Assembly (NCBI GenBank): GCA_023381945.1
Contig: JAMCQY010000306.1
Span: forward strand, 1-7,692
Source: Deltaproteobacteria bacterium
GTDB lineage: Bacteria > Desulfobacterota > Desulfobaccia > Desulfobaccales > 0-14-0-80-60-11
Reading direction: 5' to 3'
DNA: 7,692 nt
In this document: positions 1 through 5,609 of the stretch, piece by piece
How the letters are laid out: each line of letters opens with the position of its first letter
How positions within the stretch are numbered: position 1 is the stretch's first letter
Notes under the pieces: model-generated
Databases searched by the model: none
The model's input: the letters and a program-made list of their open reading frames with translations, nothing else
Told to the model about the DNA's origin: nothing
Made by a program: the position numbers and the translations under genes

Positions 1-558
1 TTGACCGAGGTTCAAAAGGGTTTGCAGAAGATGTCGATGAGTATCAAGAGCCTGATGTTTTCCGCCAACCCTTATAAGGCGCCGCCCCGGGCCAGCGACA
101 GCCTTAACAACCTGCTGCAGGACGCCATCAAGATCATGATGTTCCAGGCCTCCGATCAGCGGGTGCAGGTGGGATTTCACCCACCCTCGGAATTCGGCGA
201 GATGCAGGTGGAGGCAGACCTATATTACGTCTTCATTAACATTATCAAGAATGCCTTGCAGGCCATGCCCCAGGGCGGCGACCTCAAGGTTCACGGGCTC
301 TGCAATCGTGAAGTGGTGGAAATAAACTTCGAAGATACCGGCCCAGGCTTGTCTCCCGAGGATCAGGATAAGATCTTTGAACCTTTCTATTCAACCAAGC
401 ACGGGATTCAAGGACTGGGATTGGGCTTGCCCATCTGTCAGAAGATTTTGGACCGTTACGGAGGCCGTCTGGTGGTGGAGAGCCGCCCGGGGTTTGGGAC
501 CAAGATGCGGGTAATTCTGCCGCATCGTGAGTCGGGAGGGACAGCGGATGGCCAATAG
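1..558 (+). CDS. Sensor histidine kinase, C-terminal part (cut by window edge)
   Basis: This is the catalytic end of a two-component sensor kinase, which autophosphorylates on a His and passes the phosphate to the response regulator encoded next. The frame is open from base 1, so the gene begins upstream and the TTG at base 1 is not a credible start. Visible are the ATP-binding (HATPase_c) boxes in order: N box with N80 and N84 in FINIIKNALQAM, G1 box DTGPG at 112-116, F box FEPFYSTK at 126-133, and G2 box GLGLGL at 138-143, followed by the usual VESRPGFGT strand. The phospho-accepting His, the dimerisation helices and any sensory domain lie outside the window, so signal and membrane topology cannot be read. 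The end of the gene overlaps the next start by 11 bp, which suggests translational coupling in one operon. The box pattern fits NtrB/AtoS-like kinases that partner sigma-54 regulators. Confidence 0.95.
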   Translation: MTEVQKGLQKMSMSIKSLMFSANPYKAPPRASDSLNNLLQDAIKIMMFQASDQRVQVGFHPPSEFGEMQVEADLYYVFINIIKNALQAMPQGGDLKVHGLCNREVVEINFEDTGPGLSPEDQDKIFEPFYSTKHGIQGLGLGLPICQKILDRYGGRLVVESRPGFGTKMRVILPHRESGGTADGQ

Positions 559-2011
559 AGATTTACTCATTGTTGACGATGAGCCTTTGGTTTGCGAGTC
601 CTTAAGGGAAATGCTGGCAATGGAAGGCTACCGGGTGGACGCCGTCTTGAATGGCGAAGCTGCCTTGGAAAAACTCAAAGAAGACCAGTATCAGCTGGTT
701 CTCTCGGATATCCAGATGCCCGGCCTGAACGGCATCGAATTATTGAAAGAATTGAAAGGCCGCAGTCCAGACACGGCTATCATCTTCGTCACCGGACACG
801 GCCACATTGACGGGGCAGTAGAGGCCATCAAACTGGGAGCCTACGACTACATCCTGAAGCCCATTGATGACCTGCGCCTCAAGCTGACCATCGGTCATGC
901 CCTGGAACAGAAAAAGCTGCGGGATTCCTACCATTCCTTGAAGCAGCGCCTGAGACCCTGGACCCTGGATGAGCAATTCGTTTTCGGTGACCGCAAGATG
1001 GACCATCTCATGGAACTGGTGCACACCATCTCCGACACCATGGCTACGGTGCTCATTACCGGCGAGTCCGGCACCGGCAAATCCGTCCTGGCCCGTTATA
1101 TTCATGACAATTCCTCCCGGCATGGCAAACCCTTCGTCAAAATCAGCTGTGGGTCGCTGTCCGAGACTTTGTTGGAGAGTGAGCTGTTCGGGCATATCCG
1201 GGGCTCTTTCACCGGGGCCATCCGGGACAAAAAGGGCAAATTCGAGGAGGCCCACGGCGGCACCATTTTCCTGGATGACATCAACTGCGCCTCGCCCAAC
1301 CTCCAGATTAAGTTACTCCGGGTTTTGCAGGAAAAGATCATCGAACCGGTGGGAGGCAACAACCCCATTCGCGTGGATGTCCGCATCATCACCGCCACCA
1401 ATACTCCTCTCCAGGATGAAGTGGCGGCCCAGAGGTTCCGGGAAGACCTGTATTACCGGGTCAATGTGGTGCACCTGAATATTCCGCCGCTTCGGGAGCG
1501 CCTGAGCGATATTGAACCGTTAATCGATCACTTTATTAAGCAATTTAACCAGATACACCACAAGAATCTCAAAGGGATTTCCAAAAGCGCCCTGCAAATT
1601 TGCTTGCAGTATCCCTGGCCCGGCAATGTCCGGGAACTGGAAAATGTCGTGGAAAGGGCGGTCATCTTAAGCCCAGGTGAGTTCATCATACCGGAGTCGC
1701 TGCCGGCTCACACCACGAACAGTCCTGTCAGCCAGACTATCAGCGGCGCGGTGCATCTCACCCTGGACGAGGCCCTGGATAAGGCCGAAAGGCAAATCCT
1801 CCTGCAAACCCTGGAGGCCCTGAACTGGAACCGGCAGGTAACCGCCCGTTCTTTGAGCATCAGCCGGACTACCCTGTTCAACAAGATGCGGCGGTTTGAC
1901 CTGGTGGACCCCCGCCGAGCTGCCCGGGATAGCGACGCAGGCGCAGATGAGCGGCGGGCCGGGAAACCGCTGCGGGACTCCAAAGCAGACTGGCGCCGCC
2001 TGCCGGGCTGA
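548..2011 (+). CDS. Sigma-54-dependent response regulator, NtrC family
   Basis: A 487-residue cytoplasmic transcription activator that remodels sigma-54 RNA polymerase at the cost of ATP after phosphorylation by the overlapping upstream kinase. Receiver domain about 5-120: acidic D10/D11, phospho-acceptor D54, T82, K104. AAA+ domain about 145-385: Walker A GESGTGKS (172-179), sigma-54 contact loop GSFTGA (219-224), Walker B ending FLDD (241-244), sensor I ITATN (281-285), arginine-finger region RFRED (296-300), sensor II around R362 in GNVRELEN. Fis-type HTH about 420-452. The ATG at 548 was chosen over GTG 527 because GGGAGGG at 534-540 sits 7 nt before it. Oddities: the contact loop has Ser where Ala is usual, the Walker B Glu is Asp, and about 35 charged, Arg-rich residues follow the HTH where such proteins normally stop. 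The target genes are unknown, and no strict -24/-12 promoter was found in the window. Confidence 0.96.
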   Translation: MANRDLLIVDDEPLVCESLREMLAMEGYRVDAVLNGEAALEKLKEDQYQLVLSDIQMPGLNGIELLKELKGRSPDTAIIFVTGHGHIDGAVEAIKLGAYDYILKPIDDLRLKLTIGHALEQKKLRDSYHSLKQRLRPWTLDEQFVFGDRKMDHLMELVHTISDTMATVLITGESGTGKSVLARYIHDNSSRHGKPFVKISCGSLSETLLESELFGHIRGSFTGAIRDKKGKFEEAHGGTIFLDDINCASPNLQIKLLRVLQEKIIEPVGGNNPIRVDVRIITATNTPLQDEVAAQRFREDLYYRVNVVHLNIPPLRERLSDIEPLIDHFIKQFNQIHHKNLKGISKSALQICLQYPWPGNVRELENVVERAVILSPGEFIIPESLPAHTTNSPVSQTISGAVHLTLDEALDKAERQILLQTLEALNWNRQVTARSLSISRTTLFNKMRRFDLVDPRRAARDSDAGADERRAGKPLRDSKADWRRLPG

Positions 2012-2053
2012 AGACGGCTTCCCAGCCTGGACCACCAGAAACTGAGGATGTAG

Positions 2054-2082
2054 GGGCGGTTCTCGAACCGCCCTATATTTTT
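2054..2082 (+). terminator. GC hairpin plus T-rich tail, palindromic repeat and possible terminator
   Basis: GGGCGGTTC (2054-2062) and GAACCGCCC (2065-2073) form a perfect 9-bp inverted repeat with a very tight centre, followed by TATATTTTT (2074-2082). Placed 42 bp after the regulator stop, it has the form of an intrinsic terminator for the kinase-regulator operon. Its core resembles the second palindrome 25 bp downstream, so it may primarily be a dispersed repeat that happens to terminate. Confidence 0.55.
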
Positions 2083-2097
2083 AAGGATTGCTTAGCC

Positions 2098-2126
2098 GTA
2101 GGGGCGGGTTTAAAACCCGCCCCTAC
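2098..2126. repeat. Perfect 29-bp palindrome, REP-like intergenic repeat
   Basis: GTAGGGGCGGGTTT (2098-2111) is exactly mirrored by AAACCCGCCCCTAC (2113-2126) around a single central A, giving a 14-bp stem. The left part TAGGGGCGG is also present in the first palindrome at 2051-2059. From memory, sequences of this type are scattered in intergenic DNA of deltaproteobacterial and some cyanobacterial genomes, where they give the recurring spurious peptide GFKPAPT on the reverse strand. That reading is visible here and is not a gene. Confidence 0.75.
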
Positions 2127-2128
2127 CT

Positions 2129-2150
2129 GCACAGGCTGGAAAGCCTGTGC
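2129..2150. repeat. GCACAGGCT palindrome, second REP-like family
   Basis: GCACAGGCT (2129-2137) and AGCCTGTGC (2142-2150) form a 9-bp stem with a GGAA loop. It differs in sequence from the GGGCGGG palindromes beside it and looks like a separate repeat family, found side by side with the first. It ends 33 nt before the bioA start, so it would lie in or at the edge of the bioA leader. Confidence 0.65.
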
Positions 2151-2183
2151 CACCATTTCGTAAGAGCGTTTTAGGGAAAGAAG

Positions 2184-3533
2184 ATGACCTACGACCGCGA
2201 GACCCTGGCCCGCTGGGACCGGGAGCACCTCTGGCATCCCTTTACCCAAATGCAGGGCTTCCGGGAAGAAGAACTCCTGATCATCACCCGGGGCCAAGGC
2301 AATTACCTGTTTGATATCGAAGGCAACCGTTATCTGGACGGGGTCTCCTCCCTTTGGGCCAACCTGCACGGCCATCAGCGGCCGGAGCTGGACCGGGCCG
2401 TGATGGAGCAGCTGGGGCAGGTGGCCCACAGCACCCTTCTGGGCCTGGCCCATCCGCCGGCCATCGCGTTGGCCCGCCGCCTGGCCCAGATCGCCCCGGC
2501 CGGCCTTAACAAGGTGTTTTTCTCCGATGACGGCTCCACTGCGGTGGAGGTGGCCCTGAAACTCGCCTTCCAGTACTGGCAAAACCGGGGCCGGCAGGAG
2601 AAGCGGCGCTTCCTGAAGTTGAGCAACAGCTACCATGGCGACACCATTGGGTCGGTATCAGTGGGGGGCATCCCGCTGTTCCATCAGGTCTACCATTCCC
2701 TGCTGTTCGACACCCTGGAGGCGCCGTCGCCCTACTGTTACCGCTGCCCATACCGGGGGGACTGCCGGGAGCAGTGCCTGGCCATATTGGAGGAGCAGGT
2801 GGCCAGGCACCACAAAGAGTTGGCCGCGGTCATCCTGGAGCCCATCATGCAAGGCGCCGCCGGAATGCTGCCGCAGCCGCCGGGCTTTCTTTCTAAGGTG
2901 CTGGAAGTGACCAGAAAACACGGCGTGCTGCTCATCGCCGACGAAGTGGCAGTGGGATTTGGCCGCACCGGCCGGATGTTCGCCTGCGAGCACGAGCAGG
3001 TGAGCCCGGACCTGATGTGTCTCGCCAAGGGCATCACCGGCGGTTACCTGCCGTTGGCCGCCACCCTGGCCACCGATGAAATTTATGACGCCTTTCTGGG
3101 AGAATTTGAGGAATTCAAGACCTTTTTCCACGGCCACACTTATACCGGCAACCCCCTGGCCGCGGCGGCGGGGCTGGCCAGCCTGGATATTTTTGAGCAA
3201 GACCGCGTGATCGAGGGCTTGGCGCCGAAGCTCGAGCTTCTGACCGAGCTTTTGGCCTGCATGGCCGACCGGCCGCACGTGGGAGACATCCGGCAGCGGG
3301 GCCTGATGGTGGGGATCGAGTTGGTGCAGGACAAGGAGAGCCGGGAGCCCTTCCCGGTGGCCCGCCGGACCGGTCACCGGGTAATCCTGGCCGCCCGCAA
3401 GTTGGGGGCCATCCTCCGGCCCCTGGGGGATGTCATCGTTTTGATGCCGCCCTTGAGCATCACCCTGGAGCAACTGGAGACCCTGGCCCGGATAACCCAG
3501 GAAGCCATCGACCGCGGCGCCGCGTCCACCTAG
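2184..3533 (+). CDS. bioA: Adenosylmethionine-8-amino-7-oxononanoate aminotransferase (BioA)
   Basis: PLP-dependent class III aminotransferase that converts 8-amino-7-oxononanoate (KAPA) to 7,8-diaminopelargonate (DAPA) in cytoplasmic biotin synthesis. The amino donor is usually S-adenosylmethionine, but some family members use lysine. The 449 residues match full-length BioA. Seen in order: the BioA-typical HLWHPFTQM (15-23), SLWAN (56-60), phosphate-binding SDDGSTA (114-120), SYHGD (149-153), [12 protein letters not shown] (252-263) with PLP-nitrogen-binding D253, and CLAKG with Schiff-base Lys282. HTYTGNP (318-324) follows. The ATG at 2184 is preceded by AGGGA at 2173-2177, 6 nt away. Odd: four cysteines at 185, 188, 194 and 198 (C-x2-C-x5-C-x3-C) in a short insertion. 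No bioB, bioD or bioF is in view; the gene is isolated between a palindrome cluster and a convergent gene block, and no convincing promoter was found. Confidence 0.95.
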   Translation: MTYDRETLARWDREHLWHPFTQMQGFREEELLIITRGQGNYLFDIEGNRYLDGVSSLWANLHGHQRPELDRAVMEQLGQVAHSTLLGLAHPPAIALARRLAQIAPAGLNKVFFSDDGSTAVEVALKLAFQYWQNRGRQEKRRFLKLSNSYHGDTIGSVSVGGIPLFHQVYHSLLFDTLEAPSPYCYRCPYRGDCREQCLAILEEQVARHHKELAAVILEPIMQGAAGMLPQPPGFLSKVLEVTRKHGVLLIADEVAVGFGRTGRMFACEHEQVSPDLMCLAKGITGGYLPLAATLATDEIYDAFLGEFEEFKTFFHGHTYTGNPLAAAAGLASLDIFEQDRVIEGLAPKLELLTELLACMADRPHVGDIRQRGLMVGIELVQDKESREPFPVARRTGHRVILAARKLGAILRPLGDVIVLMPPLSITLEQLETLARITQEAIDRGAAST

Positions 3534-3587
3534 TTGGATCAGTGGGCCAGGGCGTGATGGAGACTTGCAGCGGCCTTAACGGGTTAC

Positions 3588-3621
3588 TGCCCAGGGCAGG
3601 GCCGGGGGCCCGCCCTAGGCA
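3588..3621. terminator. Strong GC hairpin between convergent genes, possible bidirectional terminator
   Basis: The outer arms 3588-3597 and 3612-3621 pair at 9 of 10 positions (TGCCCAGGGC against GCCCTAGGCA). Inside them GGGCC (3599-3603) pairs with GGCCC (3607-3611) around a GGG loop, with one unpaired A at 3598. It lies between the 3' end of bioA and the 3' end of the minus-strand block, where it would block read-through in both directions. There is no T tract on either side, so factor-independent termination is uncertain, and it may be another palindromic repeat. Confidence 0.5.
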
Positions 3622-3666
3622 CATATCCCATAGCAACCAGGTGTCCCCGCTTAAACAAAGCCTGCC

Positions 3667-3984
3667 TCAATGATGCCCCCCTCCATGCTCCCAACGCTCG
3701 CGGCGTTCGTGCCTCCGGTACTCCCGGGGCCCGTGGCGCCCGCGCTCATAGATTAGCGCCCCGCCTATCTGGGGGGACGGTATAATAGAGAACTGCGTCG
3801 CCGGGTCGGTATAGGGAGCCGTATAATAATTGTTGTAGGTACAATTGTAGTAATAGGGATCGCAATAACCCGGTGGTGGAGGAGGCTGTGCTATAGCCGG
3901 GGCGGTTCCCACCCCGAGATCTCCTTGCCAACCCCAACATACCAGCATGAGGACCAGTCCAAGAGCAAGTAGATATTTCTTCAT
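3667..3984 (-). CDS. Small secreted Pro/Tyr-rich protein with His/Arg-rich tail (copy A)
   Basis: I do not recognise a named family. The 105-residue product starts MKKYLLALGL with a typical Sec signal peptide and a likely cut after AIA (30-32), so it is exported to the periplasm or beyond. The mature part opens with PPPPP (34-38), then CDPYYYNC with Cys41 and Cys48 (a possible disulfide), then YYTAPYTDP, and ends in a basic, His-containing tail with GGGHH as last residues. The ATG at 3984 lies 10 nt from AAGGAG (4000-3995); the in-frame TTG at 3990 is only 4 nt away and less likely. It is the paralogue of the gene at 5031-4729 and follows a Spy-like gene in the same way. Metal binding by the His-rich end or a structural surface role are guesses. 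Being last in the block, it faces bioA tail to tail. Confidence 0.8.
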   Translation of the reverse strand: MKKYLLALGLVLMLVCWGWQGDLGVGTAPAIAQPPPPPGYCDPYYYNCTYNNYYTAPYTDPATQFSIIPSPQIGGALIYERGRHGPREYRRHERRERWEHGGGHH

Positions 3985-4154
3985 TATCAAGACTCTCCTT
4001 GAGCAGCTCCAGGGTGAGATTGCCAGCCATCCTCGCTAGTCAAGCTTGGATGGGATTTCAATTACGGGCGTCTCCCCCACCTGAAACTTAATCGGCATGA
4101 AACAACCGGATTGGGGCTCCGCTTGAGCTGGAAACCCCTTCCCGTCGGCTAGGC

Positions 4155-4616
4155 TTATTTCTTCGGCATTTTAGGCTTCTTCATCATTTCTTCCCGCATT
4201 TTATTCAGCATTAACAGGTACTTGCCTTGCTCAATCGGGCTCATTTGCGCCAGCTCCTCTTCCCGCTGGCTCTTAAAAGAATTAAACAGTGCATCCATGC
4301 CGCTGGTGAGGGAATTCACCAGTTCCTTGACCTTCGCCTCATCCGGCTTAGGAGCCGCCAGGGCAGTCTCCAGATCTGCCTTGGTCTTCCTCAAATTGTC
4401 GATGATCTCTTTGCGCTGACCATCATATTTATCTGCCACCGCCAGCACCGCCTTCTCCTTGTCAGGGGCAAGCTTCAAGTCTTTAATCATCTGGATCCGG
4501 TGCTGTTTAAATTGTTCCTCCGGGCTGCCTTTACCCTGGCCCAGGGCAGGGGACACCAGCATCGCGCTCAGGATGGCACAGAGCAAACCGAGTTTAAGGT
4601 GGAACTTGCCTTTCAT
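4155..4616 (-). CDS. Spy/CpxP-like periplasmic protein (copy A)
   Basis: A 153-residue exported protein with a Sec signal peptide (basic MKGKFHLK, hydrophobic core, probable cut after ALG at 24-26). The mature part is almost entirely charged, predicted helical sequence, with P51 (LAPDKEK), the helix-breaking AAPKPDEAK (87-95) and a final QGKYLLMLNKM helix (130-140) before a Lys-rich end. Size, export and the three-to-four-helix pattern resemble the Spy/CpxP/ZraP group of periplasmic chaperones and metal-stress proteins, but a clear LTxxQ motif is absent, so the family is inferred. The ATG at 4616 has AAAGGAG (4631-4625) 8 nt upstream. It is the paralogue of the gene at 5609-5151 and precedes a Tyr-rich gene by 170 bp. 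A role in protecting or guiding unfolded envelope proteins, perhaps its Tyr-rich neighbour, is a hypothesis. Confidence 0.85.
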   Translation of the reverse strand: MKGKFHLKLGLLCAILSAMLVSPALGQGKGSPEEQFKQHRIQMIKDLKLAPDKEKAVLAVADKYDGQRKEIIDNLRKTKADLETALAAPKPDEAKVKELVNSLTSGMDALFNSFKSQREEELAQMSPIEQGKYLLMLNKMREEMMKKPKMPKK

Positions 4617-4669
4617 GTTAGCCGCTCCTTTGGGAATAGTTTTAAAGGCTTATATATTTGGCTTGCCTA

Positions 4670-4690
4670 GCCGCGCCATATCGGCGCGGC
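4670..4690 (-). other. GC-rich hairpin between the two modules
   Basis: GCCGCGCC (4670-4677) and GGCGCGGC (4683-4690) form a perfect 8-bp stem with an ATATC loop. Weaker outer pairing is possible between 4652-4662 and 4696-4704 (ATATAT and GGC/GCC). It lies 38 bp after the Tyr-rich B stop and 53 bp before the Spy-like A start. No T run follows on the minus strand, so it could be a partial terminator, an mRNA-stabilising 3' end or an RNA processing site between the modules. Confidence 0.5.
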
Positions 4691-4728
4691 ACTTAGCCAT
4701 ATATGCAGGCAAAATTTTCTGCAATCCC

Positions 4729-5031
4729 TTAACGAAAACCGTGTTCCTCCTCCCATTCTCTTCGGCGCTGCTGACGCTCCCGGCGCTCCAGGCGCTCTTC
4801 GCGTTCTCGCAGCCGCTCTTCTACGTCGGGAACTACGTAATAGAAGTACTGGGTGTAGGGATCGGCGTAGGGGGCGGTATAATAACACCGGTATGGATAG
4901 TAAGGATCGCAGGTATAAACCGGTGGCGGCGGCGGAGCTGCATATGCCGGCGCGGTTCCGAAGCCGCTATATCCTGGCCAGCCACAGATCAGTATGAGGG
5001 CCAGCGACAGGAATAACCCGAATTTCTTCAT
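4729..5031 (-). CDS. Small secreted Pro/Tyr-rich protein with Arg/Glu-rich tail (copy B)
   Basis: Family not recognised. The 100-residue product starts MKKFGLFLSLALILI, a Sec signal peptide with a likely cut after AYA (29-31). The mature part has PPPPP (33-37), CDPYYPYRC with Cys41 and Cys49, YYTAPYADP (50-58), a Tyr-rich stretch and then a tail from about 69 made of alternating Glu and Arg (EERLREREER pattern), likely one long charged helix. The ATG at 5031 has AAGGAG (5044-5039) 7 nt upstream; a longer frame from 5088 has no such site. Compared with copy A the first two thirds are clearly homologous, while the tail is Glu/Arg rather than His/Arg-rich and the Cys spacing is one residue longer. 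It follows Spy-like B by 119 bp, so the two are probably co-transcribed. Confidence 0.82.
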   Translation of the reverse strand: MKKFGLFLSLALILICGWPGYSGFGTAPAYAAPPPPPVYTCDPYYPYRCYYTAPYADPYTQYFYYVVPDVEERLREREERLERRERQQRRREWEEEHGFR

Positions 5032-5081
5032 GGTGAGTCTCCTTGGCGAAATCATGCGGCTTGCTCCCAATCGGGCGCCCC

Positions 5082-5109
5082 AGGTCACGGCGCTCCAAAA
5101 GGGTGACCT
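5082..5109 (-). repeat. 7-bp inverted repeat between Spy-like B and Tyr-rich B
   Basis: AGGTCAC (5082-5088) and GTGACCT (5103-5109) are exact inverted copies around 14 nt. In the transcript it would form a modest stem-loop midway between the two genes of module B, a place where differential mRNA processing or attenuation could set the protein ratio. A protein-binding dyad is the alternative. No equivalent repeat of the same sequence is seen in module A. Confidence 0.4.
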
Positions 5110-5150
5110 TTCGGTGGCGACTTAGTTGACTTTGCTGTGCCTTTTCTGCG

Positions 5151-5609
5151 TTACTTCTTTTTCTTCTTCGGCTTCATCATACCGTGGCGCCATTTCTCCA
5201 TAGCCGCCAGATACTTGCCTTGCTCTATCGGTGACAACAGCCCCAGTTCCTCGTTCCGCTGGCTCTTAAAGGAATCGAACAGCTTATCTTGCCCTGAGGT
5301 CAGGTTGCTTACCAGGTCCTTAATCTTGGCCTCATCGGGTTGGGGGGCCGCCAGAGCGGCATCCAACTCTTTGCGGGTCTTCTTCAGGTTGTCGATGATC
5401 TCTTTGCGAGGACCTACATACTTCTCCTCCACCCCGATCAGCTGCTTTTCTTTGTCAGGAGCGAGCTTCAACTGCTTGATCATCTGGGTGCGTTCTTGTT
5501 TGAAGCGCTCCGCCACATTGCCTTTCTCCTGGGCCAGGGCAGGAACTACCAAAGCTACACTCAGGATGGCGCAGAGCGCCGCCAGCTTTAAATTGAACTT
5601 TCCCGTCAT
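5151..5609 (-). CDS. Spy/CpxP-like periplasmic protein (copy B)
   Basis: A 152-residue exported protein and the first gene of the duplicated block. The signal peptide MTGKFNLKLAALCAILS has a probable cut after ALA (24-26). The mature chain is highly charged and predicted helical, with LAPDKEK (49-55), RKEIIDNLKKT (68-78), AAPQPDEAK (87-95), SPIEQGKYL (126-134) and a C-terminus of MMKPKKKKK. The blocks shared with copy A (LAPDKEK, RKEIIDNL, PDEAK, SFKSQR, SPIEQGKYL) mark the residues under constraint. The ATG at 5609 is chosen because AAGGAG (5624-5619) lies 9 nt upstream; an extension to TTG 5696 would add a hydrophilic, Pro-rich leader before the signal peptide. Assignment to the Spy/CpxP/ZraP-like group rests on size, export and helical layout, not on a diagnostic motif. 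Its upstream region holds a notable palindrome but no clear promoter. Confidence 0.87.
   Translation of the reverse strand: MTGKFNLKLAALCAILSVALVVPALAQEKGNVAERFKQERTQMIKQLKLAPDKEKQLIGVEEKYVGPRKEIIDNLKKTRKELDAALAAPQPDEAKIKDLVSNLTSGQDKLFDSFKSQRNEELGLLSPIEQGKYLAAMEKWRHGMMKPKKKKK

Larger units (their letters stand above)
3667..5609 (-). repeat. Tandem duplication of a two-gene secreted-protein module
   Basis: Read on the minus strand the four genes are Spy-like B (5609-5151), Tyr-rich B (5031-4729), Spy-like A (4616-4155) and Tyr-rich A (3984-3667), two copies of the same ordered pair. The Spy-like proteins are about 60-65% identical by hand alignment, almost without gaps. The Tyr-rich proteins share the MKK start, the PPPPP stretch, CDPYY and YYTAPY. 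Gaps inside the modules (119 and 170 bp) and between them (112 bp) differ and show no obvious conserved sequence, so the duplication is old or the spacers diverge freely. Confidence 0.85.

Noticed and set aside
2088..2116. Promoter TTGCTT-17-TAAAAC for bioA
   Set aside because: Both hexamers are weak and the element overlaps the perfect palindrome, so the match may be chance.
2051..2150. CRISPR array
   Set aside because: The repeats are palindromes of different families without regular spacers.
2073..2636. Minus-strand open frame of 187 codons over the palindromes and the bioA start
   Set aside because: It is antisense to bioA and its end is the translated palindromic repeat (GFKPAPT type), a known source of spurious proteins.
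2658..3473. Long minus-strand open frame of 271 codons inside bioA
   Set aside because: It is an antisense shadow of a high-GC gene; the plus strand encodes a full, motif-complete BioA.
5032..5088. N-terminal extension of Tyr-rich B to 5088
   Set aside because: ATG 5031 has AAGGAG at 7 nt and starts directly with the signal peptide, as in copy A.
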